64,000 nucleotides of DNA from a candidate division KSB1 bacterium (GCA_034506175.1 JAPDQB010000023.1:1-64000), one strand, 5' to 3'; counted from the stretch's first letter, positions 17,701-27,090 are shown. Notes: generated from the sequence alone by a model not told the origin. Numbers and translations are program-made.

Positions 17701-19830
17701 CGTCGCCGGAACCGCCGTTAATGTCACCGTCGCGCCCTCGTCGTATACACCGTCCGGTGGATTTACCGTCACACTGCCCGAGCCGCTGGTCAAAACCGTC
17801 AGCGTATATTGCATGATAAAGCTCGTGCTGCTCGCGCCAGTTCCGGCGGAATTGGAGATGCTGATCGGGCCGGAGGTTGTTCCGCTCGGAACTTTGGCGC
17901 GAATTTGCGTATCCGAATCCAACGTGAACGTCGTGGTTTTTCCATTAAAAACCACGCTCGTGGCGCCGCTGAAACGGCTGCCGGTCATGATAATTTCGGT
18001 TCCAGCCACCCCGCGGATCGGCGCGAATGACGAAATAATCGGTTGCCGGGTTACGATAAAAGAATTCACGCTCGAGCCGCTGCCATCAGCGTTGGTCACC
18101 GTAATTTTGCCGGTGGTGGCTCCCGTGGGAACATTGGCCCGGAGCTGGGTATCCGAATCGACAGTAAAGACTGGGGCGTTCGTGCCATTGAAAGCAACCT
18201 GCGTGGCGCCGGTAAAATTGCTGCCGGAAATCGTGACTTGGGCGCCAACCGGTCCATCAGTGGGCATAAATGAAGAAACCACTGGCGGCGCGGTGACGAG
18301 ATAATCGGTGGCGCTGGAGCCGGCATCGAACGCGTTGACAACGGTGATCTTGCCATTCGTCGCGCCCGTTGGCACCGTCGTGCTGATCTGTGTGTCCGAA
18401 TTGATTGTGAAACTCGCTACCGCTGTGCCGTTAAACAGCACTTTGGTTGTGCTGGAGAACTGGCTGCCGGTGATCGTCACCGGCGTGCCGACTGGGCCGT
18501 GCGCCGGAGTAAAAGAGGTAATTTGTGGCGCATTGCTCACGAGATCGATGTAATTGTGCAAGTAATACCGGCTGGTTTTGTCGGCGGCCAAAACCAAAAT
18601 GCCGCTCGCGCGAGTGACCACCTGCTTGGTCGAGGTCGGATTGGTGATGTCGAGATCCGATGCGCTCTGCATGATCGGCGTGCCGAGGCCCGCCGGGAAA
18701 ACCATTTCGCTCAAGCTCGCGCTTTTCAAATAGACAATGCCCGGCCCGGTGTCGGTGCTGCGCGTGAAAACATAAAGACGCTGCATCTCATCGCTGAGCC
18801 CCACGATGGGGCGGCTATGATTCAAATTCGCGGTGGCGAAAGAATGGCGAGTCCAAACGCCGGCGGGGCTGCGCTTTAAAATAAAAAGGCCCGTCGCCTT
18901 TGCGCCGGAAAGATTCGTCAGCGCTGCCGCATAAAGATTGCCACTGCCATCGCGCGAGGCGATGACATTGAGATGATCATCCGAAACGCGGCCGAGGCCC
19001 TCGCCCGAAATGGCGACTTCGCGCGGCTGCCAGGTTTCGTCAGGGTTGCCATCGACGTGCACCGCAAAATAATTCGTCGAATCGGTTTGGCTGGTCCACA
19101 TCACGCCGATCTTGTTGCCGTCAAACGCCAACAGGGTGGAGATGTCATCCGGATCAGTGTCGTTGCCTTGCACCGGCAAAATAAACGGCGTGCCCCAGGT
19201 TAGGTCATTGCCGAGGCTGCGATTGATCATGACTTTTTGATTTTCAACCCAGGTCACCCACAGCTTGCCGGTGGAATCTTTGTCGAGCGTCAAGGTCTCG
19301 GATTTTGAGTTGTTCACGTTAACCGGAAAACCAGCATCCAAACTGTAAGTTTTTGCGGCGGAATTGTAGCTGTATCTATAAAGCCGCGCCGAAGACGCTG
19401 TCGTCGTGGGCGCGGGGGTGGTCGTATGGGAATGCGAGGCGACATAAAGCCGCTGGCCGTCCCATAATACGTCGGCTTTCGAGCCGCTGCGGGTGTCGGC
19501 CGCGGTGTTGGTGGAAATCCAGCTTTGCGAGGCAATATCGAAACGGTAAATTTCAAACCGGTTGGCCGAAGGGTTCCACAGTATGCCCCACCACAAATTG
19601 TCATTCCACCAGAGCTTGCTCTGCGGTTTTCCGTAGGTCGGCTCGGAAGAAACCGTCGTGCCAAAATAAAAATCGCGATAACCGGCAGTGACCGGCGTGG
19701 ATTGCGATTTTGCCCCACTCACCATGCCAAGAATGAATATTCCAATAAAGAAAAAGCCGCTAACGTCACGGGTTATCGTTTTTGCCCAGCAAGCGGCCCC
19801 GACTTTGCGGACGCCTTTTCTTTCGCTCAT
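14773..19830 (-). CDS. Secreted propeller / IPT / alginate-lyase-like multidomain protein with sorting domain
   Basis: 1685 residues from the ATG at 19830; GGGAG stands 7 bases upstream, while the longer TTG start 6 bases earlier lacks a good site. Order: signal peptide; propeller-like N-terminal domain about 40-440 (KPQSKLWWNDNLWWG, DVLWDGQRLYVAS, GKLWVTWVE), shared with the 19977 gene; three IPT/TIG domains; two InlB-type repeats; an alpha/alpha-toroid domain about 830-1160 resembling alginate-lyase-like enzymes (EQRPNNWGTHCGATRAAIAR); more InlB repeats; one HEET-type domain; and a C-terminal NYPNPFNAQT sorting block. It probably acts on polysaccharide outside the cell. The lyase assignment is by pattern only. 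Confidence 0.85.
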   Translation of the reverse strand: MSERKGVRKVGAACWAKTITRDVSGFFFIGIFILGMVSGAKSQSTPVTAGYRDFYFGTTVSSEPTYGKPQSKLWWNDNLWWGILWNPSANRFEIYRFDIASQSWISTNTAADTRSGSKADVLWDGQRLYVASHSHTTTPAPTTTASSARLYRYSYNSAAKTYSLDAGFPVNVNNSKSETLTLDKDSTGKLWVTWVENQKVMINRSLGNDLTWGTPFILPVQGNDTDPDDISTLLAFDGNKIGVMWTSQTDSTNYFAVHVDGNPDETWQPREVAISGEGLGRVSDDHLNVIASRDGSGNLYAAALTNLSGAKATGLFILKRSPAGVWTRHSFATANLNHSRPIVGLSDEMQRLYVFTRSTDTGPGIVYLKSASLSEMVFPAGLGTPIMQSASDLDITNPTSTKQVVTRASGILVLAADKTSRYYLHNYIDLVSNAPQITSFTPAHGPVGTPVTITGSQFSSTTKVLFNGTAVASFTINSDTQISTTVPTGATNGKITVVNAFDAGSSATDYLVTAPPVVSSFMPTDGPVGAQVTISGSNFTGATQVAFNGTNAPVFTVDSDTQLRANVPTGATTGKITVTNADGSGSSVNSFIVTRQPIISSFAPIRGVAGTEIIMTGSRFSGATSVVFNGKTTTFTLDSDTQIRAKVPSGTTSGPISISNSAGTGASSTSFIMQYTLTVLTSGSGSVTVNPPDGVYDEGATVTLTAVPATGWRFNDWDDDIDGTDPVTTVVMDANKKVTADFRAIAQYSVTINTVGAGSVTLDPPGGVYYNGTVVTLTATPAPGNVFSGYSGDFKGWMNVETMVVDGNKNLTATFSNLPAPRFASGIWTSAAEVSKLPTSGMAWDNLMAGANEPIGAPNLADNEDSVNVAILAKALVFARTGDQSYRQAVISACMAAIGTEGGETLALGRELLAYVLAADLVGLPPAEEATFRAWLRNLLTTPIKGQTLRSSNEQRPNNWGTHCGATRAAIARYLGDATELERTARVFKGWLGDRNTYRDFTYSANELAWQADPNAPVGINPLGATIQGHSVDGVLPDDQRRAGPFTWPPPKENYVYGALQGALMQAIILYRAGYNVWNWENQALLRAVKWLYNEANYPAEGDDEWLIHIVNYFYNTNFPAPFPCEAGKNAGWTDWLYGSRYALTVSKNNGNVEIHSLGGANDASIAMKLTAIPSAGYLFNGWSGDLTGFKNPDTLLMNANKNVIANFVKAGPFTITVNTVGSGAVTLNPRGGVYAGGTVVTLTASPASGFKFTGWSGGLTGSNNPATLMLTGDKTITATFTAVYNLTVTAVGSGTVALNPPSGPYEVGQVVTLTAAPAADHQFVEWSGDLTGVTNPATITMNANKNVTAKFTAIGVVHEETQSGGSSNSTVVTTAGALTGATGHLYLAAISTRPKVKVNSVSGLGLTWTLLKAQCSGRDMIGVEVWMAQGMPSGNGTVTANLASAPYNAVIAVSRYSGAAANPIGGIISVNTNGVNGNCSGGTDNALYSFNHSVVTSGVVMYGAAGMRGRSHTPGTGYRERIEIKQGTENQVASVAIQDKVAPNSGNFLFNGAFSGSTDWAVISVKIKPKTGAEPTVRHSEDPDSMASGPRSSGAQLLPNYPNPFNAQTRISYILPEEAKVRLLVYNIHGQKIRTLVDNVQAPGRYSINWNGRDQLDRDAGSGVYIIRLEAGAQKLTRRVMLVN

Positions 19831-19976
19831 GTTCAAGCTCCCAGAAAATGTAAGGCACAGCAGAGAATTAAAAATGAATTCAAAAGGTAAATAAGAGATG
19901 ATTGGCCGGTTGCTGGTTGCTCATCGCTGTTTGCTTTAGCGAACAACTTACAGCTGCGCGCTAACAGCTACCAGCC

Positions 19977-22736
19977 TTATTTCAACAAAGTCATGCGCCG
20001 GGTCTGCATAAAAACAACCTGGCCGTCCTGGCGTCGCACGAGCATCTGATACAAATACACGCCGGCGGCGACGGTGCTGCCGAGTTGGTTGCGGCCATCC
20101 CAGGGCGCGGTATGACGGCCAGCGGCCATCTCATTATCCACCAGCTTGCGCACGAGCTGGCCGGTTTCGTTATAAACCTTGATCGTGACTTTGCCGGCTT
20201 CCGACAGCGAAAAACCGATCAGCGTTCCTGGATTGAATGGATTGGGATAATTCGGCTCAAGTTGAAAAGCTGCCGGCGGCTCGCCTGCCTGTTCGGTCAG
20301 CGCACGCTTGCCGGCGGAAAGCTGCGGTCTAATTTCAAGGCCGACAAAAGCCCAGTCCACCACGCCGCCAAATGAGCCATTTACCGTCACGGTTCCCGCT
20401 GCCGCCACGGTTTTGTCTTGCACGGCAACGCCGCTGGGTTGGGTGCTGTTGAGTTCCCGAACTTCCGCGCGTTCGGTATACCCCTCGCCTGGCGAGTGCG
20501 TGCGCGCTTTTATCGCCACCGCCCCATAAACCCTGGCCTGATCAACGCCGGCATTGAGGTCAAAAGAATAGCTACTCTGGTCGACGCCGCCCGAACAAGC
20601 GCCCTGGCCATTTAGGCCATTGGCATTGCCGGCAATGACGTTACCGATTGGATTCGCCGGATCGACGCCGGCATAGCGCGAGACGGCAATAACTGCCGTT
20701 TGCGGGGCGCTGGCCAATGTGGCGGTGACCACGCCTTTGCCGGTCGATGTGCCTTGCGCCATCCAAACTTCAACCCCTGTCGTATTGCGACCGGCACATT
20801 TTGCTCGCACGAGCGTCCATTCCAAGCCGAGGCCCGATAACGAAACCACTTTGACTTTTGGCCGCATCGAAATCGCCGCCAAATAAAGATGGCCGCTCAC
20901 GCCGGCGAGGTTCGCCGAAGTCGTCACGGTAGTCGAATTGACTGCCCTGCCGCTGCGAGTTTCTTTACAGAAAATAGGAGAATTCGCAGGAAGCGCCGTA
21001 AAAGCGGCGGTGATATTTTTGGCCGTGTCCATCGTGATCGTCGCCGGATTTGTCGAGCCGGTTAAATCGTCGCTCCAACCGCTGAATTGATAACCTGAGC
21101 TCGGCGTCGCCGTCAAGATTACGTTCGTCCCGGCGTTATATACGCCGCCCGGCGGATTCAATGTCACGCTTCCTGAGCCGGTGGTGTTCACTGTCAGCGT
21201 ATATTGCGGCGGCAAAGCCGTAAAGGTGGCGGTGACGTTTTTGTTCACGTCCATCGTGATCGTCGCCGGATTTGTCGAGCCGGTTAAATCGTCGCTCCAA
21301 CCGCTGAATTGATAACCTGAGCCCGGCGTCGCCGTCAAAGTCACGTTCGTGCCGGCATCATACACACCGCCCGGTGGATCCAGCGTCACGTTTCCCGAAC
21401 CGGACGTGTTCACCGTCATCGTATAACTGGCAGCGCCGCCGCTCAAATCAAGATAATTGTGAAAATAATATCGCGTTCTTTGATCGCTCGCCAGAACGAG
21501 CAGGCCGGTGGCGCTGTTCAGGCATTGCTTGGTCGAGGTCGGATTGCTGATGACGGTGTCCGTGGCGCTCTGAATAAACGGCGTGCCGAGCCCGGAAGCG
21601 AAGTCGATGTTGTCCAGATCGCTGCTCTTCATGTAAATGGCGCCGGCGCCGCCTGCCTCACTCATGGCAAAGACGTACAGCTTGCGATGCTCGCCGTCAA
21701 TCAATAAAATCGGACGAGTATGACCATCGCTCACCAGCCCGGCGAGATAACGCGTCCACACGCCCGCGGCATTTCTTTTGAGCACGTAGAGATACGGCGC
21801 CGAGCTTGATGACAAACTCGTTCGCGCCACGGCGTAAACATTCCCCTCGTTGTCGCAAGACGGCTTGAGATTGAAGTGGTCATAGGAAATCTGGCCGAGC
21901 GCCGGATCGTAGAGCGCTTGTTCTTTCGGCGCCCACGTCTCATCGGCGTTCCCGTCTTGATGCACGGCAAAATAAGTTGTCTTGTCGTTTTGGTTCGACC
22001 ACATGATGCCGATCTTGTTGCCGCCGAAAGCCAGAACGGATGAAATGTCATCGATTTTCGTATCGGTTCCCTGCACCGGCAAATCGAATGGCGTACCCCA
22101 GGTCAAATCGTCGCCGACGCTGCGGTTAACTTTGACTTTGCCGCCTTCAGTCCAGGTCACCCACAGTTTGCCGGTTGAGTCCTTGGCCAGAACCAGCGTC
22201 TCTGAGATTGAGCTGTTCACCGAAACGGGAAAACCGGCATCGAGGCTGTAACTCTTCGAAGCCGAATGATAGCTGTAGCGATAAAGCAGGCCGCCGTTGG
22301 AAGGCGTTGTCGGCCCCGGGCTATGCGTAAAAACCTGCGAGACGATATAAAGGCGTTGGCCGTCCCACAGCGCATCGGCTTTCGCATTTGGCCGGCTGTC
22401 AATCGCCGTGCCGGTGCTTGTCCAGCTCTGCGTGGCCAAATTGAAGCGGTGAATGGTGTGCGTCTTTGGACCCGGATCCCACAAACTGCCCCACCAAATG
22501 CCGTCGTTCCACCACAGCTTGCTTTGCGGCTTTTCGCCGGTCGGCGTGCTGTTGGCGCTTTTGGTAAAATAAAAATCGCGATAGCCGGCGGTAATCGGTG
22601 TTTGCGCAAATAAAGAGGAAAAGACCCCAAGAATAGCCAACATTGCTCCGGCGTGGAAAAGCGCAGCCAGTCGAAGGGAATTGGGCTGAATAGCGCGAAG
22701 CCGTATCTTAGTAAAGCCTCTTCTGATTTCTCTCAT
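19977..22736 (-). CDS. Secreted propeller / InlB-repeat protein with sorting domain
   Basis: 919 residues; ATG at 22736. Order: a long N-terminal signal region; propeller-like domain about 45-430, clearly paralogous to the N-terminus of the 14773 gene (KPQSKLWWNDGIWWG, GKLWVTWTEGGKVKVNRS); two InlB-type repeats about 440-580; one HEET-type ~200-residue domain (variant start CKETRSG); and a C-terminal NYPNPFNPGT sorting block ending in MTLLK. The two InlB repeats are nearly identical at DNA level. It lies in series with two paralogues in the same direction. The ligand is unknown. Confidence 0.85.
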   Translation of the reverse strand: MREIRRGFTKIRLRAIQPNSLRLAALFHAGAMLAILGVFSSLFAQTPITAGYRDFYFTKSANSTPTGEKPQSKLWWNDGIWWGSLWDPGPKTHTIHRFNLATQSWTSTGTAIDSRPNAKADALWDGQRLYIVSQVFTHSPGPTTPSNGGLLYRYSYHSASKSYSLDAGFPVSVNSSISETLVLAKDSTGKLWVTWTEGGKVKVNRSVGDDLTWGTPFDLPVQGTDTKIDDISSVLAFGGNKIGIMWSNQNDKTTYFAVHQDGNADETWAPKEQALYDPALGQISYDHFNLKPSCDNEGNVYAVARTSLSSSSAPYLYVLKRNAAGVWTRYLAGLVSDGHTRPILLIDGEHRKLYVFAMSEAGGAGAIYMKSSDLDNIDFASGLGTPFIQSATDTVISNPTSTKQCLNSATGLLVLASDQRTRYYFHNYLDLSGGAASYTMTVNTSGSGNVTLDPPGGVYDAGTNVTLTATPGSGYQFSGWSDDLTGSTNPATITMDVNKNVTATFTALPPQYTLTVNTTGSGSVTLNPPGGVYNAGTNVILTATPSSGYQFSGWSDDLTGSTNPATITMDTAKNITAAFTALPANSPIFCKETRSGRAVNSTTVTTSANLAGVSGHLYLAAISMRPKVKVVSLSGLGLEWTLVRAKCAGRNTTGVEVWMAQGTSTGKGVVTATLASAPQTAVIAVSRYAGVDPANPIGNVIAGNANGLNGQGACSGGVDQSSYSFDLNAGVDQARVYGAVAIKARTHSPGEGYTERAEVRELNSTQPSGVAVQDKTVAAAGTVTVNGSFGGVVDWAFVGLEIRPQLSAGKRALTEQAGEPPAAFQLEPNYPNPFNPGTLIGFSLSEAGKVTIKVYNETGQLVRKLVDNEMAAGRHTAPWDGRNQLGSTVAAGVYLYQMLVRRQDGQVVFMQTRRMTLLK

Positions 22737-22930
22737 GACGAAATTCCCATGCGGGCACAGCCCTGTTGTCGTTTGCGTTGCCGTAAATTATAAATGAGGT
22801 CAAGAAGAGGTGATCTTATCAATCAACGTCGTCTTGGTTGTTAGGTCATCATGCTGTTTTCATCCCTATTCGTAATTTTCATCCGTGATTCTCAACTGAA
22901 CTTGATCATCAAAACTCATCAGCCACAGCC

Positions 22931-24328
22931 TTATCGCAACAGCACCATCCGCCGGGTTTCGATCACCTGATCGACGCGGAGCTGATAAAAATAAATGCCG
23001 CTGCTGGCATGGGAACCTTTGTTGTCTTTCGCATCCCAACGTACAGTGTAAGTTCCTGGCGTCAGCGACGCACTCAACAAATCTTTCACCTCTTCGCCCA
23101 ACAGATTATAAATCGTCAATTTCACGGTGCCGGCTTTCTTCAAAACAAAGCGGATCTCGGTTTCCGGATTGAATGGATTGGGAGAATTTTGCTGCAAAAG
23201 AGCTGGTGCCGGATTGTCAATACTGCCGGTCGCATCCGTTTCAACAGACGTGGTGACGCCTTCACAGATCGCAAGAATGTTTTTAGCCACATCTTCCCAT
23301 GCGTAGAGCCGAAAATTGCGCCCGGCCTGATCGTGCCAAATCATCACGCCGCGTGGAAAGATCGGCGAATACGCTCGGCTGCTGACTTCCAACCCGTCTC
23401 CAGCCTTGGAACTGTCATCCATGATTCGAGTCAAAAGGCGATGTAGGTGGGGAGCGCCTTTCTCGCCTTCCCGGCGATAAACTTTGATGCTGCGCGTTTC
23501 GGGATGCGCAACCAAAATATAGCCCGTACCGTCCGTGCATTTATAGAGCGCCAAGCCTTCGTTGTTGCCATGGAGACTGTCTTCCGTCGAAAAAAATGCC
23601 AGTGGGTTGTTGCCCTGTTTCGGATCGGCATTATATTTATGTATACCAACTCTCTCTTCTGATGCGTAAAAAAAACCCAGTTCATCGTCAGCCACCATGC
23701 CTTCAACAACATTTTTGAAATCGCCAAAGGCTCTCACCAAAACACCTTTCACCCGGCCGGCGCCATCGTCTTCCAGCCGGATTTGCCACAATTTATCTCG
23801 AAAATTGATATGACGGCTGCTGACTATCACGTAAATCAATCCATCGGACGGGCGTTTATACATGGTGAGGCCATAAGGCGATTCGAACATTTTATGCAAC
23901 ACGTTCGTCGTGTCGAGGGTGGTGACATCCGAGAGCTTGCGCGAGCTCGGATCAATTTTAAAAATGCGAACCTTCCGGCTATCGCGCAGGCTCGCCGCCG
24001 CCAGATCCACGGTTTGGCCGCCCAGTTTGAATCCATAACGGACATCGACGTTATTCGGGCGGTTCAAGGTGAGCCGCTGCTTTTGCGTGCCGTCCAAATT
24101 CCAGGCAACCAGGCCGCCGGTCGACGGGCCGCCTTTATCCGTGCCGAGAATGAGGCTTTTCGAAGGATCGGTGGGATGCATCCAGATCGCCGCATCATCG
24201 GCGTCGGAAACCACTTGGGAAGTGCTCAGGCGGGACTTCACGGTTATCGTATTGGCGCTTTGAGCCAACATCACGCTCGCCGGCAACAAAATGCTCACCG
24301 CCGTCATTTTTAAATACTTTCGTAGCAT
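22931..24328 (-). CDS. Secreted beta-propeller phytase with sorting domain
   Basis: 465 residues. ATG at 24328 with GAGG 8 bases upstream, then a signal peptide ending near AQSAN. The body matches beta-propeller (3-)phytases: SDADDAAIWMHPTDPSKSL, NNVDVRYGF, VEGMVADDELGFFYASEE and GNNEGLALY blocks supply the acidic calcium- and phosphate-binding residues. Residues about 380-465 form a sorting domain (NSPNPFNPETEIRF...). The expected role is release of phosphate from phytate outside the cell. Only 10 bases separate it from the upstream gene at 24339, so both are likely cotranscribed with the exopolysaccharide operon. Confidence 0.9.
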   Translation of the reverse strand: MLRKYLKMTAVSILLPASVMLAQSANTITVKSRLSTSQVVSDADDAAIWMHPTDPSKSLILGTDKGGPSTGGLVAWNLDGTQKQRLTLNRPNNVDVRYGFKLGGQTVDLAAASLRDSRKVRIFKIDPSSRKLSDVTTLDTTNVLHKMFESPYGLTMYKRPSDGLIYVIVSSRHINFRDKLWQIRLEDDGAGRVKGVLVRAFGDFKNVVEGMVADDELGFFYASEERVGIHKYNADPKQGNNPLAFFSTEDSLHGNNEGLALYKCTDGTGYILVAHPETRSIKVYRREGEKGAPHLHRLLTRIMDDSSKAGDGLEVSSRAYSPIFPRGVMIWHDQAGRNFRLYAWEDVAKNILAICEGVTTSVETDATGSIDNPAPALLQQNSPNPFNPETEIRFVLKKAGTVKLTIYNLLGEEVKDLLSASLTPGTYTVRWDAKDNKGSHASSGIYFYQLRVDQVIETRRMVLLR

Positions 24329-24338
24329 GAACTAATCC

Positions 24339-25355
24339 TCAGTTGGTCGTATTTACTGCTTTCCCACTCAATTTCGTCTCCCCTTTTTTCGATGCATCCT
24401 TCGCGTCGATAATGACATTGCCAAAAACCATCACCCGGCTGTTTTCACCCACATCAATCGCTTCGTCGCCGCAATGCTCAAAGCGATTGTGGCTGATTTC
24501 ACCGGTGCCGCCGTCGAAATCCAAACCGTCTTTAAAACAATCACGAAAAATGTTGTGCCGGAAAAATGCCTGGCCGCCGGTCACTTGCGCCGCATCTTTG
24601 CCGAACAAATTGTCAAACCGGCTTTGCGTCACCTCTGCCTCGGCTTCGATCAACGATAGCGCACCCAAAAAGTCGATGTCATTCACCAGGGCCTGGCGGC
24701 CGTGCTCAAAGCGAACATGCTCGAAGATCGATTGCCCGGCGCGAATGACACCGACCGCGCCCCATTTCAGCCATTTATTTTTCGCCGTAAACACGATCGG
24801 CGCGTTTTCCATGCCGCGGGCGATGATCGGGCTGTAAGAAATCAGCGAACAGCCGGCGCCGAATCGCAACACCGTGCCGGGCGCAATGATCAATACCAAA
24901 CCGGGCGGCACCACGATAGTCTCATCGACTTGATAATGGCCGCTACGAATCATCAGCCGTGTCGAATCGCGTTGATCGCGCACAAAGAACGGATAACGCG
25001 CCGTAAAATCCGACACCGGCCAGCGCAGCCGCTCCGGAAAATTCTCCGCCAACGTTTCGTTATATCCGGTCAGCTTGAACCACAGCCAGCCGGCCCGGTC
25101 AAAATAATAAACCACGCCGAGAATCGAACTGGTGACGAAACTCCAGCCCACAAGCCAAATCGCGAGCTGAGCAAAGGGCGAACCCCTTCCCCTTCGCGGC
25201 AGACTCCAAAAAATGATCGAGCATGCAACGTACATTCCGCCGATAAAGACAAGCAGAGGATCGGGAATTTTAAAAACTTCCTTCGCCACGCCCAGCGCCG
25301 CCACCACAGCGATTGTGACGGAGATGGCTAATTTTAAATTTATTCTGCGAAGCAT
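24339..25355 (-). CDS. Membrane-anchored right-handed beta-helix protein
   Basis: 338 residues. Two or three hydrophobic segments (about 8-25, 33-52 and 64-85) precede a soluble part with a parallel beta-helix repeat pattern (HNIFRDCFKDGLDFDGG, SHNRFEHCGDEAIDVGEN), with N at turn positions and G-rich strands. Such domains in polysaccharide clusters are often lyases, epimerases or O-antigen-related binding proteins, but no catalytic signature is visible. It follows gmhB by about 78 bases in the same direction. Confidence 0.75.
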   Translation of the reverse strand: MLRRINLKLAISVTIAVVAALGVAKEVFKIPDPLLVFIGGMYVACSIIFWSLPRRGRGSPFAQLAIWLVGWSFVTSSILGVVYYFDRAGWLWFKLTGYNETLAENFPERLRWPVSDFTARYPFFVRDQRDSTRLMIRSGHYQVDETIVVPPGLVLIIAPGTVLRFGAGCSLISYSPIIARGMENAPIVFTAKNKWLKWGAVGVIRAGQSIFEHVRFEHGRQALVNDIDFLGALSLIEAEAEVTQSRFDNLFGKDAAQVTGGQAFFRHNIFRDCFKDGLDFDGGTGEISHNRFEHCGDEAIDVGENSRVMVFGNVIIDAKDASKKGETKLSGKAVNTTN

Positions 25356-25432
25356 CTGCCATCATTAAACTGCGTCGAATAATAAAAATCAAAATCGCAT
25401 CGAAATATTTTTTCCTTCGCGATAATTCGCGC

Positions 25433-26059
25433 CTATTTGCGGTTGCCGCATTTTGGGTTCCGGCGTGTCCCGGTTGGGACTTGCGCATATTGCAAAATCC
25501 AACGCGCCGCTTCCAGCAAATTATCCGCAATCCAATCCGGCTGCCAGTCGCAAGCGGAAAATTGCTTTTCGGATTCGAGGCCGTAACCGGTGCGGACCAA
25601 AATGTTTTGGCAGCCCACGGCGCGGCCGGCCTGCAAATCGGAAATTTTGTCGCCGATGACAAACGCCTGGCGCAGATCGAGACCCAGCTCTGCCGCCGCT
25701 TTTTCCAACATGCCGGGCCTGGGCTTGCGGCATTGGCAATCCGTTTTGTAAACACCGTGGCCGGCGTCCGGATGATGGGGGCAATAATAAACCGCGTCGA
25801 CATGTGCACCGTTTTCGCCAAGCAAATTTTCCAGCGCCCGGTGAATCTCCTGAACCGTTTCTTCGGAAAAATAACCGCGCGCCACGCCGGCTTGATTGGT
25901 CACGATCACGACCTTGAAACCGGCCTGATTCAGCAGCCGGATTGCCTCGGCGGCGCCGTCGAGCAAACGAAGCTGCTCCGGCCGGCTGAGATAATTGATC
26001 TCTTCATTGATCGTGCCGTCACGATCGAGAAAGACAGCGCGGTTCAGCATTTCTTTCAC
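25433..26059 (-). CDS. gmhB: D-glycero-D-manno-heptose 1,7-bisphosphate phosphatase
   Basis: 208 residues, HAD-IIIA phosphatase. The nucleophile motif FLDRDGTIN, the TNQAGVARG loop, the zinc-site pattern CPHHP...CQCRKP and VIGDKISDLQAG are all present. It removes a phosphate from heptose bisphosphate to give heptose 1-phosphate. The start is GTG at 26059, overlapping the upstream hddA stop by four bases (GTGA); an ATG at 26050 is the alternative. Together with HddA and HddC it makes a GDP-heptose branch feeding the polysaccharide operon. GmhA, the first enzyme, is not in the window. Confidence 0.9.
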   Translation of the reverse strand: MKEMLNRAVFLDRDGTINEEINYLSRPEQLRLLDGAAEAIRLLNQAGFKVVIVTNQAGVARGYFSEETVQEIHRALENLLGENGAHVDAVYYCPHHPDAGHGVYKTDCQCRKPRPGMLEKAAAELGLDLRQAFVIGDKISDLQAGRAVGCQNILVRTGYGLESEKQFSACDWQPDWIADNLLEAARWILQYAQVPTGTRRNPKCGNRK

Positions 26060-27090
26060 GCGCGCACTTCCCAGGTTTGCAGCCCGTGATGCTCAAAGGT
26101 AAACTCCACCACCTGGCCGCCCAACCTCTCGAGCTCGGCGGCAACGACGTGTTTTTTGTCAAACTCGCAATACAGCAGCAAATAACCGCCACCACCGGCG
26201 CCAAGAATTTTGCCGCCCAGCGCGCCGTGTTTGCGCGCGGCTTCGTACAGCGCGTCGATGGATTCATTGGTGATCGGCTTGGCCATTTTCTTTTTATTGA
26301 TCCAGGCCTCGTGCAGCAGCCGGCCAAAATCATCCAGGCGCGCCTGCAGCAGCGCGTTCTTCAGCTCAACGGTGATTTTCTTCAGTTCCTCCATCGCCGC
26401 CAGCACATCGACTTCCTTCTTTTTGTATGATTCGACCTGGCTCGAAATGATGTTGGCGGACAAGCGGGTTCGCCCGGTGTAGCACAAGATCAAACGATAG
26501 GCCAACTCGTTTATCACATCGGCGCCGATGCGCAGCGGATTGACCACCACGTTTGACAGCCCCGGGCCGGCGCCAAATTCGATAAAATTAAACCCGCCAA
26601 AAGTCGCGGCATATTGATCCTGCATGCCGCCCTTGATGCCCAAATCTTCGCGCTCGATATGATAAGCCAGATTGGCAATCTCATAATTGGTCAGCGGCAG
26701 GCGCTGCAAATGTTTGAACAGGCCGATGAGCGCGACCACCATTGTCGACGACGAGCCCAAACCCGAGCCGGGGGGGGCGTCGCTGTGGATGAAAAAATCA
26801 AAACCTTTCTCGTAGCCCCTGTTCAATTGTTTATTTTTGATCACGGCTTTCACCAAATCCAGCTCGCCGTCATAGATCATCTCGTCGTCGAGGTTGTATT
26901 TGGCCACGATGTCGTAATCGAGCGAAATCACATTGACGCTGCGGTCGTCGCGCAGCCGCAGCGAGCCGTAAGCGTATTTGTCAATCGTGGCGCTCAAGAC
27001 CACGCCGCCATACTCGTCTTTGTAAGGCGACACCTCGGTGCCGCCGCCCGAAAAGCTGATGCGCAAAGGCGCTTTGCTGCGAATGATCAT
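26056..27090 (-). CDS. hddA: D-glycero-alpha-D-manno-heptose 7-phosphate kinase (GHMP)
   Basis: 344 residues. The GHMP kinase ATP-binding motif PPGSGLGSSSTMVVALIG (about residues 104-121) and the C-terminal motif GGKILGAGGGGYLLLY are intact; the N-terminus RSKAPLRISFSGGGTEVSPY is typical of HddA. It phosphorylates heptose 7-phosphate at C1. Its ATG overlaps the stop codon of the upstream nucleotidyltransferase (ATGA at 27087-27090) and its stop overlaps gmhB, so the three genes are translationally coupled. Confidence 0.9.
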   Translation of the reverse strand: MIIRSKAPLRISFSGGGTEVSPYKDEYGGVVLSATIDKYAYGSLRLRDDRSVNVISLDYDIVAKYNLDDEMIYDGELDLVKAVIKNKQLNRGYEKGFDFFIHSDAPPGSGLGSSSTMVVALIGLFKHLQRLPLTNYEIANLAYHIEREDLGIKGGMQDQYAATFGGFNFIEFGAGPGLSNVVVNPLRIGADVINELAYRLILCYTGRTRLSANIISSQVESYKKKEVDVLAAMEELKKITVELKNALLQARLDDFGRLLHEAWINKKKMAKPITNESIDALYEAARKHGALGGKILGAGGGGYLLLYCEFDKKHVVAAELERLGGQVVEFTFEHHGLQTWEVRA

